Shown here in pieces: positions 1 through 10,884 of a DNA stretch of 64,000 bases. The notes beneath the pieces are model-generated. The model made no database searches. It was not told the origin of the DNA and was given only the letters and a program-made list of their open reading frames with translations. Each line of letters begins with the position of its first letter. Position 1 is the first letter of the stretch. This DNA is from Hermodice carunculata (taxonomy: Eukaryota; Annelida; Polychaeta; Eunicida; Amphinomidae). Location of the stretch: assembly GCA_964020975.1 (NCBI GenBank), contig OZ026616.1:80634474-80698473 (forward strand). The letters are read 5' to 3'. The position numbers and the translations under genes were made by a program.

Positions 1-400
1 GATCACTGCACCATGTTTTAAGTGACCCAGGATAATAATTCTTTTTTCCTATCTATCAGTGTAATTGTCTATTTTTTTCTAATTCAGCCAGATGATTTAG
101 TGGCATTTCGTGTTTGGATATGGGGGGGGGGGATCCCTTTTCTATTTGAAACAGCAAAAATTATAGATAACAAATGTTCCCTGCTCCAATGCTTCTCCTA
201 AAATGATATTTGTATGAGAATTTTACATAATTTCCCGGTCAGAAGCTGGTCCTGATATTGCATTCATCCACCACAAAGACAGCTGTTGATGGTTTTATTA
301 TAATATTTTCCTGCTCAAAAGTGGCAAAAATGCAGGGATGCAAAATGTCGTCTGCTTCCAATTTTTTTTAACCTAAATATTCTAATTCCTTTTGTTGTGG
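1..400. other. Unannotated AT-rich stretch
   Basis: No gene or clear repeat boundary is visible. There is a run of 11 G at 122-132. Near 347 the words ATGTCGTCTGCTTCC match the inner part of the TTAA foldback MITE family, so a decayed half copy may lie here, but I cannot find its ends. Confidence 0.4.
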
Positions 401-554
401 TGACCTGGGTCATGTAACATGTATTTTGATAGGCCTCAACTACAATTCTCCCTCAAACTGTTTCTCATTACTGTTGAAATTACGACAAAAACATTCAAGC
501 AAACCATGTTTGACCAGCAAACAGCTTTGGCCAGTTTAACAGGTAAAGGCTTAA
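401..554 (-). mobile_element. TTAA foldback MITE, decayed half copy
   Basis: The text runs from TGACCTGGGTCATG through a CTCAACTACAATTCTC segment and a GGCCAGTTT segment to a terminal TTAA. This is the same order as the inner half of the better copy at 14289-14520. The palindromic core and the other end are missing. Confidence 0.5.
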
Positions 555-1357
555 TCAGTGATTAGGACTATCTTTTACTTGATAAAAACGAGACAAATCT
601 GCATCTGTAGTGCATATGCCATATTATTCTGTGCAGGTCAATATGCCCACATCCACTAGAAATTAATTACAGCACCATGTTTTACTTGAGAGATTGGCAT
701 TCAACTCACTTGGCTGTGAATTAATTATTTAATGCCTTCACCCCGATCTAGACCTCTTCTGCCATATGGTCAGACTGCACGCAATCAACTTTCTGTACAG
801 CCTGGTGTAAATCATCATTAATTAAGTCTTTCACTTTGAAACCTACATGTGCTGGCTAGAAGATTGATCATAAAATATATCTATATGCCCTTCTTGATCT
901 AATATCTTGTATTACAGTGATGTTTTGAAGAATTCCCACCATCCTTAAGCCTGAGATCTAGACACCAGGGATATATCAGCATACAACAGTTACCGTTTCC
1001 CACTAAAAAATTAACAGAAATAGTCTAGTGTTGTAAATATCACCTGCATTTTTTTTTAACTAAAAGGAACACAGGCCTACAATACTGACCAAAAGGTCTT
1101 GTGCCATACCCACCAGTGGGAGCCAAACTTTGGGGGTGGGGGTGGAGATACTGTACAATTAAATGATTACACCCTACCAGGCGTGGGCCACCAGAGAGCC
1201 ACAGGCTGGTATCAGCAGCTCACTGTTTAACCAAAATCAAATTTCTTTGTAGGTTCTACACTGTGAGAATCCCTCACACAAAGGTACCTCAGGAAGCCCA
1301 CTGGATAGGCCATGGAGAGTGGGTGCAAGAGTTTTCTGTGGCACTGCTGGTGATAAG
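555..1357. other. Unannotated stretch
   Basis: AT-rich sequence without a convincing reading frame, splice-flanked exon or repeat with definable ends. A plus-strand acceptor-like TTTCTTTGTAG near 1250 is followed by a short open segment and GGTACC, but the putative exon would be only about 31 bp, so I do not call it. Confidence 0.4.
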
Positions 1358-1593
1358 TTAACCCGTCAGGTGTTAATCACAGCTATAGTCATTTTCTTAT
1401 TCCGTTAAACATATGATGGTTGACATATTCAAATTTTTCATGAAGATACCTTTCATTCAAATACCAGCAAACCTAGTCTAAAGTAAAACGTGGTCTTAGT
1501 CAACAGCTTTCCTCGGGGCACTTTGCACCCAATGTGCGAAAAGTGTCCCGAGGAAAGCTGTTGACTCAGTCTTAAATCAGTGCTTTAAGGGTA
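1358..1593 (+). mobile_element. TTAA foldback MITE, CTTTAAGGG subfamily
   Basis: It opens with TTAACCCGTC and closes with CTTTAAGGGTAA. The core at about 1500-1566 is a long imperfect palindrome: GTCAACAGCTTTCCTCGG on the left is mirrored by CCGAGGAAAGCTGTTGAC on the right. The left half (CATTTTCTTATTCC, ATGAAGATACCTTTCATTC) matches the copy at 15072-15977, which supports this as a distinct subfamily. The TTAA flanks suggest mobilisation by a piggyBac or Kolobok type transposase; that is inferred from target preference only. Confidence 0.7.
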
Positions 1594-1769
1594 AACATCT
1601 TTCCCATATGCACCAGGAAAGGTGGTAATGCAGCCTGTAATGGGTTAGCGTGCCAAAGAAAAATGCTGCCCTGGGAGTAATTGTTGAGAACAGGGAGGAT
1701 ATGTTGTGTCTTTGTTGTAACAAAACAGATGCAAGTTCTTTGAAACTAGAAAAAAATTAAAACAGACAT

Positions 1770-2012
1770 ACCTTCAACGCAAAGCGTTGACTGAAGTGTC
1801 CACGAGGAGTTAGGCTACCATTTGCTCAAATTAGGTCATGGTGATACCAAAATCTAATCAGTTCATCTTTTCAGGTAAGATAAGCATATTGCCAAATTTG
1901 CGCAAAATATATGGGGGCAATCTGTAGATATCATGGTAACAAGAATGTGCACATCCAGACAGACGGACAAACAGAAAACAGAAAGGGTCACCCCATGGGG
2001 TGGACACTTCAA
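1770..2012 (+). mobile_element. Helentron-like short element, family H, copy 1
   Basis: The 5' side holds a small perfect hairpin, CAACGC-AAA-GCGTTG (1775-1789). Next come TGAAGTGTCCAC (1792-1803), a TTAGGTCATGG segment, a GACAGACGGAC tract and finally GTGGACACTTCA (2000-2011), the exact inverted complement of the 1792 block. Related copies lie at 45886-46160 and 61722-61985. Subterminal inverted repeats plus a terminal hairpin and no clear duplication fit non-autonomous Helentrons. The family assignment is inference. Confidence 0.5.
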
Positions 2013-2891
2013 CAGATGTTTCACCAAGAATGAGCTATTTAATATGTCTATATGTACACATATTTTGGTGCCAAACTTTTACTAATGGCATATGGTAAAT
2101 GGAAATTTTGTTAAAAATCACCAATTGTCTCAAGTTAATGTGAGGTTGTGATGAGTTTTTGACCATTGCTTGTCCTTCACTATAGGCAACTGGAGCCTCG
2201 TGGATACCTGCAGCATAAAATGCAATGCGGTGGTATCCTGAAAATTTTGTATGGTGCAGAGAGCATTGACAGCTACAATTAACACCCGCTTTTGATAGCC
2301 CCACATGTAAAAGTTTGATAGCTTTTGCTCCAAAGTATGAGTTGTTAATATTTCAATATATATATTAAACCGTAATACAGTCTTTGACCCTACACTGAAG
2401 CTTGTTAAAATCTCCACCTGGTGGTGAATTTTGCAACTGACAAAGTCTGGTCATTCGCAGTGTCCTCTACACAAACTAAAGTGTCTACATGTCTCTCACT
2501 TTCACTTTTTATTGTCACTTTTCATACTTTATTTAGACCCAAAGCTTTTCTCAATGTTACACATGTTCCCTTTATAGAAATCACACCTGGGACACCTCAA
2601 CATTTGAGAAAAAAATGTCTTGTGTATCAGCTTGTCAAAAAGCAGCCCTGAGATGTAGAAACATATGCTGCGCAAGCGTTTTATTGCCACACACACACAA
2701 GAAGCACATAGGTATCAGAAAAATACTTTAATAATTTATTAAAATGACAAAAACACTGCCTGCAAAAAAAAACTTCAAAACTTCCATGTGTTGACCACTT
2801 CTGTACAGCCACATGATAAATTATATTTGTTTTAGATGCACATAAAAACTTTCCACATTGAATTTTGCTGTATGCAAATACAGACAGGTTT
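2013..2891. other. Unannotated stretch
   Basis: No recognisable gene. The short open frames here (under 100 codons, both strands) overlap each other, lack splice signals and have no familiar motif. A pair of TTTTAT-rich and CA-rich tracts near 2690 is simple sequence. Confidence 0.4.
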
Positions 2892-3141
2892 TTAACCCTT
2901 TCCCCCTTAAACCGGCCAAAACCGGCCAAAACCGGCTGGTGGTCAAATGTCGTCTGCTTCAGTGTTTTTAACTAATTTCAACAGTTATGAAAAACAATTT
3001 GACTGAGAATTATACATGAGACTTATCAAGATCACATGCCCCAGGTCAACAGCTTTCCTTGGCATGGGTTGGGCACTTAGTGCCCGACCCATGCCAAGGA
3101 AAGCTGTTGACTCAGTCTTAATTCAAGGGGGAAAGGGTTAA
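2892..3141 (+). mobile_element. TTAA foldback MITE, reference-quality copy
   Basis: It is bounded by TTAACCCTTTCCCCCTTAA at the left and AAGGGGGAAAGGGTTAA at the right, giving terminal inverted repeats of about 17 bp inside a TTAA target. After the left end come a duplicated CCGGCCAAAA word and the conserved GTCAAATGTCGTCTGCTTC block, then the palindrome from GTCAACAGCTTTCCTTGGCA to its complement ending GTTGAC. At 250 bp with no coding capacity, it is a MITE. TTAA targets and CCC termini are typical of piggyBac relatives. Confidence 0.85.
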
Positions 3142-3768
3142 TCCTGCGGTTGTCCCTCTCTAACAAGCCCACCCCAAATGCAACCAAAAAGTGGCCACAT
3201 TAGGGAGGTAGCCTCTCTTGAGAGGGGCAATACAATGGAAATATCAATTTTGTGGACCACTGTAGCAGATAAAATTTGTTGACTATCCAGCAGACAAAAA
3301 TGTATTAATTTTGGAGGGAAAAAGTCCTAAATGATAGATACTGCCACATCCATATAGCCCTGTTCCTACTGCCTGCGTACATGTATTGTTGTGTCCATTA
3401 AGCTATGATAGACCATTTATCCAACAAGTGTGCTGTTACAGCAATATCGTGTTCAAAGAGCAATCAACAGTCAAACTCCTCGTGTATTTTGAAGCCTGGT
3501 TACGCACTGTATGACACATGTCACCAACAACGTTCCTTCAAGTGCCTAAACTTTTCAGCACTGCCGTCCCCCTTATAATGTCTAAAACAAGCTGGAGCTA
3601 AAATGTTATCTTCTTTGATGTTTTTGTTTTTTCATTATTACTTTTAGTGTCCACATTTTTTTTTTTTAAATCATAATGAATCATAAGAATTGGAGATAAG
3701 CCCTACTGAAAGAGCATACCTTTGATATATAGATTTGCTTGGAATGCGGAAGGTGCCTTGTTTCAGTA
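3142..3768. other. Unannotated stretch
   Basis: No gene seen. The words AGGGAGGTAGCCTCTCTTGAGAGG and CAAGCCCACC near 3170-3230 resemble decayed mariner-like MITE material (compare 26728-26911), but the ends are lost. Confidence 0.35.
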
Positions 3769-3770
3769 TA

Positions 3771-3950
3771 CGGTGGTTCCCCTATTGTAAGCCCCCCCCC
3801 CATGAGAGACCACCCCCTCTACAGAGCCACTTCTCCATGCATCAAGTATAGTCTTTTCCTTTCATTCCCCCCCCCCCCAAGAGAGTCCACCCCTCTCATA
3901 AGGCCACATCTCTAGTGCACGTGGGTGGCCTTATAAAAGGGGGATCACTG
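3771..3950 (+). mobile_element. Mariner-like MITE, CTTATAA type
   Basis: It is flanked by TA on both sides (3769-3770 and 3951-3952). The left end CGGTGGTTCCCCTATTGTAA and right end TTATAAAAGGGGGATCACTG form inverted repeats. It is 180 bp and contains two C-homopolymers. TA target duplication and CAGTG-like termini indicate a Tc1/mariner type MITE. A second copy lies at 26728-26911. Confidence 0.75.
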
Positions 3951-3952
3951 TA

Positions 3953-4598
3953 CAGACTGTAATGCTTATCTTCTACCTGTCACCAGAAATCACACTCTCT
4001 TTTTCACAGACTACAAAGATAAAAATTGAAAATACGAGCAAAGGTATGGCTTCACTTTTGTGCCGTTCGACCGGTTTCGCCAGTAGTGTGGCTCATCAGG
4101 AACTGAAGATTTCAACGGCTGCAGCATGGTACCGTTAATCACGTAACGTAATGTTCGTTTGTTACGTGATAATACCGTACGTTGACAACAATAGACGTTG
4201 CTAACCAAGAAATAGGCTCAACGTCTTGGATGAGCTTGGTGTTTGCTCAGGCTATTTATAGACACACCTCCTTTGTCCAGTGACAAGGTGTGAACACATA
4301 TATGCAAGTTGCATATTGTTTACGGGTGCATGTGACTCCCAAGTTCCTTTATGGGAGCGGTTATCCATAATCATGTCATAGCTTGTCCTAGTGACCAACT
4401 TCTGTCCAGTTTATCGATAAATAGAACTGGGGCTGGGAAAGGGTATTACTCAAATATGTAATGAGACATACAATAAAAAATGTTTTCATTTTCTTACTGA
4501 TTGTAGATATTGTTGGGGTATAACTGGAGTGACCCTAAAACATGTGTAGCAGCTGTGAAAAGGGGGGCAATTTAGTTTCTCCCCATATATACATCCTG
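3953..4598. other. Unannotated stretch with a hammerhead-like motif
   Basis: On the minus strand, 4074-4099 reads CTGATGAG, a short stem-loop, then CGAAAC. This is the order of a hammerhead ribozyme core. A possible stem III (CCG...CGG) follows, but I cannot find a convincing cleavage triplet. The 65-codon minus-strand frame spanning it matches nothing I know. The motif could be the end of a decayed Penelope-like or other retroelement. Confidence 0.3.
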
Positions 4599-6356
4599 AA
4601 CTAGAACAGACTGATTTTCCAACAGAAAATCAAATGTCTCCCGGTGGAACACTTACGTCTCTGAATAAGCTACAGGTGATAACAAATTACAAATGACCAA
4701 GTTTGCATGAAAATTACAATCCTATTTTAGCTCTCACCTAGATACATTACTATAGCAATTTTTATCAAGTTCTTCAAGACTTATTGCAGAGAAACCAATC
4801 TCACATAAATGACCCTGTGACCTTGAAAATTAGGTCATGGTCACCCAAATACAATCCCAACCTTGGTCTTACCTTGATACATAATCCTACCAAGTTTTAT
4901 CAAATTCCATCCTGTTCTTCATGACTTATCGAACGGAAACCAATTTCACATAAGTGACCCTGTGACCTTGAGAATTTGCTCAAAGTCATCCAAATACAAT
5001 CCCAAACTAGGTCTTGCCTAAATACTTAATCCTGCCAAGTTTCGTCAAGTTCCATCAAGTCCTTCAAGACTTATCGCACGGAAACCAATTTCACATAAGT
5101 GACCCTGTGACCTTGAGAATTCGCTCAACGTCATCCAATTACTATCCAAACCTAGGTTATGCCTAGATACATAATCCTACCAAGTTTCGTCAAATTCCAT
5201 CTAGTTCTTTATGACTTATTGCACGGAAACCAATTTCACATAAGTGACCCTGTGACCTCGAAAATTAGGTCAAGGTCACCCAAATACAATCCCAACCTAG
5301 GTCTTGCCTAGATACATAATCCTACCAAGTTTCATCAAATTCCATTAAGTTCTTCAAGACTTATAACACGGAAACCAATTTCACATAAGTGACCCTGTGA
5401 CCTTGAGAATTTGCTCAAGGTCATCCAAATACAATCCCAACCTAGGTCTTGCCTAGATACATAATCCTACCAAGTTTCGTCAAATTCCATCAAGTTCTTC
5501 AAGACTTATCGAACGGAAACCAATTTCACATAAGTGACCCTGTGACCATGAGAATTCACTCAAGGTCATCCAAATACTATCCCTACTTAGGTCTTGCCTA
5601 GATACATAATCCTGCCAAGTTTCATCAAATTCCATCAAGTTCTTCATGATTTATCTCACGGAAACCAGTTTCACATAAGTGACCCTGTGACCTTGAAAAT
5701 TCACTCAAGGTCAACCAAATACTATCCCAACCTAGGTCTTGCCTAGATACATAATCCTACCAAGTTTCCTCAAATTCCATCACGTTCTTCAAGACTTATT
5801 GCAAGGAAACCAATTTCAAATAAGTGACCCTGTGACCTTCAAAATTAGGTCAAGGTCACCCAAATACAATCCCAACCTAGGTCTTGCCTAGATACATAAT
5901 CCTACCAAGTTTCATCAAATTCCATTAAGTTCTTCAAGACTTATCGCACGGAACCCATTTTTACATAAGTGACCCTGTGACCTTGAGAATTCGCTCAAGG
6001 TCATCCAAATACAATCCCAAGCTAGGTCCTGCCTAGATACATGATCCTACCAAGTTTCATCAAATTCCGTCAAGTTCTTCATGACTGATCGAACGGAAAC
6101 CAATTTCACATAAGTGACCTTGTGACCTTGAAAATTAGGTCAAGGTCACCCAAATACAATCCCAAACTAGGTCTTGCCTAGATACACAATCCTACTAAGT
6201 TTCATCAAATTCTGTCTAGTCCTTCAAGACTTATCGCACGGAAACCAAGTGTTGAAGAACATGAACAACAAAAACAAGAAGAAGAAGAAGAAGAAGCGGA
6301 AGAAACGGGCACTAAACCAATATGTCCCCCGGCTTCCAGCGGGAGACATAATTACT
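4599..6356 (+). mobile_element. Helentron-like element with 145-bp tandem core, long copy
   Basis: The left part (from AACTAGAACAGACTG, then TGTCTCCCGGTGGAA) and the right part (AAC/AAG microsatellite, then TATGTCCCCCGGCTTCC and GGGAGACATAATTA) match the copy at 30272-30868. Between them lie ten units with an exact 145-bp period: the GACC(C/T)TGTGACC word recurs at 4811, 4956, 5101 and so on to 6116. Unique 5' region, tandem core, microsatellite and 3' hairpin is the layout known for bivalve pearl elements and other Helentron MITEs. There is no coding capacity. Confidence 0.75.
4745..6250 (+). repeat. 145-bp tandem repeat, about ten units
   Basis: Each unit holds CAAGTTTCATCAAATTCCAT, then TTCAAGACTTATCGCACGG, then GTGACCCTGTGACCTTGA, then AGGTCATCC and CCTAGGTCTTGCCTAGA. 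The spacing never drifts from 145 bp across ten units, although units differ by substitutions such as GAGAATT versus AAAATTAGG. This fits expansion by unequal exchange or rolling-circle slippage. Confidence 0.9.
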
Positions 6357-7207
6357 TAGTGACAAGAAAATAAGCATAGACAGTATAAAAATTTAGCATA
6401 ATACGAAGCAAGTATGCTTATTTTCCCATCACGTTGAGACCAAATGGTTCCATGGTACAAAGCTGATGAATCCAGAAAAATTATCTCTTTAATCTCAGTG
6501 TTTCTGTCTTTTTTAGTTTGGGGGGTGTTCTACAAAGATAAAACCCCTGCAATATTTACCATACACTCTCACATTAGCACAAAGACCTGTCTCTTGCACT
6601 CTAACAACAAAAACTATGGCTGCAACACTACAGGGCCACTTTCTCTTAAAATAATAAAAGATCACATGGAAAAGAACTTTGATTTAGAAAGTTATGCCAA
6701 TATTTGCTTCAACCTAACGAAGCACATATTGACAGAAATATTTATCTGTGTAGCATCGTACAAGGATATGTGATGTTTGCCCAGCCCTGTTATTTCTTCA
6801 GCCATTACGCTTATGTAATGATATACCAACAGACTGAAAAGTTCAGATGAGATGTTGGCAAAAACCAAGGAAAAGTTAATCAAAGTTCTAGAAAGTCTGA
6901 AATTAACCACATATTTCTGTAGCCTGCATCTGAGTGGCTTACTGGGCAAGGTCTCAAATTCTCTTCTCCAAATATGAACTCTTTCAATGAGAATAAAAAC
7001 ACAAGTTGCATTAACCTCAGTAGTATGGTGATTCCATATTCAAATTTACCAAAAATTGAGTTTTTATTCAATTAAAAAATTAAGAGAAGTGTGATCCAGG
7101 TTAACAGATTTCCTTGCCATGCTTAAGGTGTACTGCACCCAAACACTGAGGTAAACTGTTCACTAAGGTCACTTACTGAAAGATGAATACCTGTCAAGAA
7201 AGACCAC
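6357..7207. other. Unannotated stretch
   Basis: No gene recognised. Overlapping frames of 61-109 codons occur on both strands in AT-rich sequence. One minus-strand segment near 6960-7000 has a pyrimidine-rich acceptor-like run and a GTAAGCC donor-like site around about 38 bp; I regard it as chance. Confidence 0.35.
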
Positions 7208-7450
7208 GTATCCCTTTCCCCCTTAAACAGGCCAAAACCTGCTGGTGGTCAAATGTCGTCTGCTTCAGTGTTTTCAAGTTATTTCAACAGTAATGAAAAA
7301 CAATTTTGACTGAGAATTGCAGATGAGCCCTATCAAGATCAAATGCCCCAGGTCAACCATTTTCCTTGGCATGAGTTGGGCACTTAGCCCAACTCATGAT
7401 GCCAAGGAAAGTTGTTGACTCAAGTGTCAATTCAAGGGGGAAACGGTTAA
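7208..7450 (+). mobile_element. TTAA foldback MITE
   Basis: The left end is ATCCCTTTCCCCCTTAAAC (its TTAA has decayed to GTAT) and the right end is AAGGGGGAAACGGTTAA. It contains the AATGTCGTCTGCTTC block and a palindrome centred near 7385 between CTTGGCATGAGTTGGGC and its partner, ending AAAGTTGTTGACTC. Confidence 0.8.
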
Positions 7451-7680
7451 CAGACCATTTTTTTTTTTGTTTGGCAGCAATATAGCTCTCAAAGCAGCAA
7501 CTACTGTAGAAGTTATGCCATGTGGACTTTACCTGGAGATTCTGAATGTATTTGAAAGCTCACCAATTCACATGTGCCATTGTAAGCCACGCATAAAGCC
7601 TGTAATAACATTTCACGGCCAATTTCCACAAAAGCCAATGTGCTTTGGATGAAAGTGATGACATCAGATTCCTATACCTT
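7451..7680. other. Unannotated stretch between two MITEs
   Basis: A T-rich tract ending in GGCAG leads into a 61-codon plus-strand frame (7467-7652). The tract would pass as a splice acceptor, but there is no matching donor and the peptide has no motif I know, so I leave it uncalled. Confidence 0.3.
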
Positions 7681-7746
7681 TTAACCCTTTCCCCCTTGAA
7701 TTAAGACTGAGTCAACAGCTTTCCTTGGCATGGGTTGGGCATAAAG
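7681..7746 (-). mobile_element. TTAA foldback MITE, truncated end
   Basis: It runs from TTAACCCTTTCCCCCTTGAA through ACTGAGTCAACAGCTTTCC to GGGTTGGGC and stops at the centre of the palindrome. It is half an element in minus orientation, broken at the hairpin tip. Confidence 0.75.
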
Positions 7747-8626
7747 TGAATTTTCAATGCTTATCCAGATTCCATGTGAACTAATCTAAATTAAGTAGGT
7801 GGTTTTCACATTTCCTAGGGATTCATGATCTCAGTAGTAAAAAAGAAGCCGACACATGCCATACAATGCAACAAGCCACTGACCAAGGGCTCATCAGCAA
7901 CATATAATTTAAATTTAATTTCAGAAAAACTTCATGCGCCAGTTACCCCCCAATGCAGTATGATGATTTGTATTTCACCAGGAATCATGATAGGACCATA
8001 ATTATAAACCTTCTGGCAGCATATGCTGAGGCTGAAATGGTTCAGATACTGAGGGGTTAACCTTATTGCTGAATGGGATTTGATGGCTATCTTTGTGACA
8101 TCTGCTGTGGCTTAACAAAACAAAAGGACTGTGATAGTCCTGTGCTCAGCTGACCTTGGATGCTCAGACTGAAGTGGTCCTTTGACCTTTGGAATAATAT
8201 CAAAGTCATCTTTCTTTCTGAGATTCCACAGTCTATGTGTCCACAAGGAACCAAACAGTTTCCACTGCCACCACCCAACACGTGTTATGAACAAATAAAG
8301 CAGAGACGTTGCATCAATTCATCCAAACTATGTTTGCAGCTGTTGTTTGATGGTACAGAGCAAGCAATTTGACAATGTTATTGTAGTCCATGTGCTGAAA
8401 TTAGATCAACTGTCTCATCCTACTCATGCCACCCAAAAATCTCATGAACTGATGAGACAGCAAACAAATTCACAAATAAACGATATCTGAGCCATAAATC
8501 TATGCAAGCCTGCATCTATCATACAGTGATTAGTCTAAGGGCTATTTTTAACTCCTTATTCTCATGATTTCTGTAAGAAGTGAAGCAGTCTTCCCAGCTG
8601 GCTGTGATTTTGACCAAGGCAGATTA
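7747..8626. other. Unannotated stretch
   Basis: No gene or bounded repeat found. Short frames at 8087-8372 on both strands overlap each other and lack any motif. Confidence 0.35.
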
Positions 8627-8811
8627 CAGGGACCGCTCTAGCCATTAGTCAATTAGCCAAATGCTAATGTTTCTTGAATTTGGCTAACGAAATCTTTAAA
8701 TAGCTAATTTATTTTAATATGAATTATTGAAAGCTTAGGTTGAATTTTTTAATTTTTTCGCTTTTATTTTCCAATTTGGCTAGAGATTTTGACCGCTAAG
8801 ATCGGTCCCTG
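8627..8811 (+). mobile_element. hAT-like MITE with CAGGGACC ends, copy 1
   Basis: Perfect 9-bp terminal inverted repeats CAGGGACCG / CGGTCCCTG enclose 185 bp of AT-rich sequence containing ATTAGTCAATTAGCCAAATG. A second copy in opposite orientation lies at 23588-23769. CAGGG-type ends are typical of hAT transposons. A GATTA word occurs next to both ends, but I do not see a clean 8-bp target duplication. Confidence 0.65.
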
Positions 8812-8989
8812 TGATTATGCTCAACATCTTAGCACAGACATTACTGCCGTCACAAAAACTACGTGCAGTTCAAGAAGGCAGCAAAAAAAGTGAAAAGTAT
8901 TTTTTTTTTAATTTGGCATCACATAAACTGAAAAGTGTTCAAGATACTTTGATCATGTTTGCAAATTAAAAGTACTTTTATCTCAAGAA

Positions 8990-9420
8990 TAACTGAGAAT
9001 ACTTTTGAACAATCCTGCTCAGGCGTTCTTGTGAAAAAGTCAAAAATTGACAAAGCATACATACAAACATTTATAAAACATTAGAAAAAAAATTGCACCA
9101 CCACCTCTTAAACAAATTATGGTCTACCAGACCCAAGGTGTGTCACTATCAACTTCATAGCAATTTACCAAGCAGTTTCAGAAAAGATTTTGCCCAAAAA
9201 ATAAAAAAAATAGTAAAAAAATCCAAAATCACTGGTGCATGACCATTTGAACAAACTTAAACAACAGCCACCCAAGTTTGAATTGAATCTGGTTGACGTT
9301 TTGAGTGAGTTAGTTGTTGACAAAAAACAGAAGGAGGGATGGACAGACAATGACGCACTATTAACCATCCTATAAGCTCAGATGACTGACAAGTCAGCTG
9401 AGCTAACAAGTCCTCATGTC
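8990..9420 (-). repeat. Diverged AAGTTTGAA-type dispersed repeat
   Basis: Contains CACCACCT, ACCAAG, CCAAGTTTGAATTGAATCTG, AGGGATGGACAGACA and finally TGACAAGTCAGCTGAGCTAA. The same ordered words recur at 32490-34060, so this is one unit of that old repeat family. There is no coding capacity and the ends are unclear. Confidence 0.55.
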
Positions 9421-9611
9421 AGCAATTAACCCCTTACCATCTGGTGGTGGTCCACTTAACACAGCATGTAGCACACACCATCTGGTCGGTCTCATCCAAA
9501 TGAGGAACTTGTACATGTGTACTACAACAACTGCTGTCCACTTTGAAATATAAGCCTGAAAGCTGGTAACCATCAACCATATCTCACCTTACAAACAATG
9601 ATAAACATAAA

Positions 9612-9710
9612 TTTTAACCCTGCCCTGGCCAGAGTAACACTGAGTCAATAGCTTTCCATAGGGCAGGCTGGGTGCCCAACTTATGCCAGGGAAAGCTGTA
9701 GATCTGACAT
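9612..9710 (-). mobile_element. TTAA foldback MITE, decayed
   Basis: TTAACCCTGCCCTGG is followed by ACACTGAGTCAATAGCTTTCC and a partial mirror GGGAAAGCTGTAGATCTG. It keeps the palindrome but lacks the second terminus. Confidence 0.5.
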
Positions 9711-10884
9711 ATGCCACTATGGTAAGGTCTTGTACACTATTCTCAACTCCCTATTAATATGAAATTTTAATTAAAATATTAAAGCTGACCACAAGATGCA
9801 GGTGCTTTTTGGGTGATTTAGGCAACACAGGGTCAATGCAGTGACCATAAGTTTGTATAAGAATCACCACATACACAACCCATCATCTGAAATCCCGTAA
9901 CTTTCATTTTTGGCTAACTGAAAAAGGTAACATTTATAGGTCTAAATCTTCATTTTAAAAATCTGCTCTCTTTTCACAAGTAAATTGATCTCCATGTAAA
10001 ATTATGACAATTGTACAAGCCTGCACGGGTTACTGGTAACAGGAAACAAAGAGTCAGTAGCCATATGAATGTTTGTTTCACCTGCCGTAGCCTGGATACC
10101 TGTTGAGCTTTTGGGCCCATCACAAACAGGAAGGGTTAAATGGGGGTGGTTAGGGGTGTATTCACCCACTATTCAAACACCCATCCACAGGTCTCCAGAA
10201 TGCACTGTTAGCAGAGGTAACATGACCTGGGGTCAGTGGCTAATAGCTATCACGTTCCAAAATACAATAGCATAAACACCCCCACTGTCCATGGTTTAAC
10301 ATACAAATGTGGTGGAATGGTGTTTTGATAACATTAAACTATGCATGTATACTTGATACATTTTTAGAAGCATTTATTTTCCATGTTTATCATGAAGAAT
10401 GCGTCATTTTTGGGGAGTGGGGGGGGGGGGGAGGTTGGCAAGGTCACGAAATATGTCAGGCCTAGCCACGGAATATCCAAATGGTTCAACGTGAAAGGAC
10501 TTGCAAATGACACTTTTATTCTGGTACAATACAGGTACATGCAGCAGTGTTTACATAAATATATGTATGTTTTTATTTTATGACCCAGCAGCATCATATA
10601 AAAAGACAGTATTCAACAACAATAAATACTGTATTGCACCCTCTTGGAAAGTACAGTAAAATTAATCCATTTTCATTTTGAACATATACTTTGAACATTG
10701 TACATAATACCCCAATAGCCACTCCACCCGCACCCCCCCCCCCCCAAAAAAAAGAACAGTTAGATGTAGAAAATTCAGCCTTTTTTCACATGTTCTGATC
10801 CTAATACAACACAGTGAGGGACACTTATTAGAGCATGGTTGCTTGCCTGGAGAGATGTAGTTTATATCACAAGTCCTACAATGT
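9711..10884. other. Unannotated stretch
   Basis: No gene recognised. It holds a G run at 10419-10431 and a C run at 10733-10745, and overlapping short frames with no motif near 10069-10597. Confidence 0.35.

Noticed and set aside
1170-1320. Plus-strand mini-exon of about 31 bp
   Set aside because: Too short to separate from chance AG/GT pairs.
4745-6250. CRISPR array
   Set aside because: The 145-bp units are contiguous with no unique spacers, and lie inside a transposon with fixed ends in animal DNA.
7467-7652. Plus-strand exon after a strong acceptor-like T-tract
   Set aside because: No donor, no recognised peptide, and the T-tract directly follows a MITE end.
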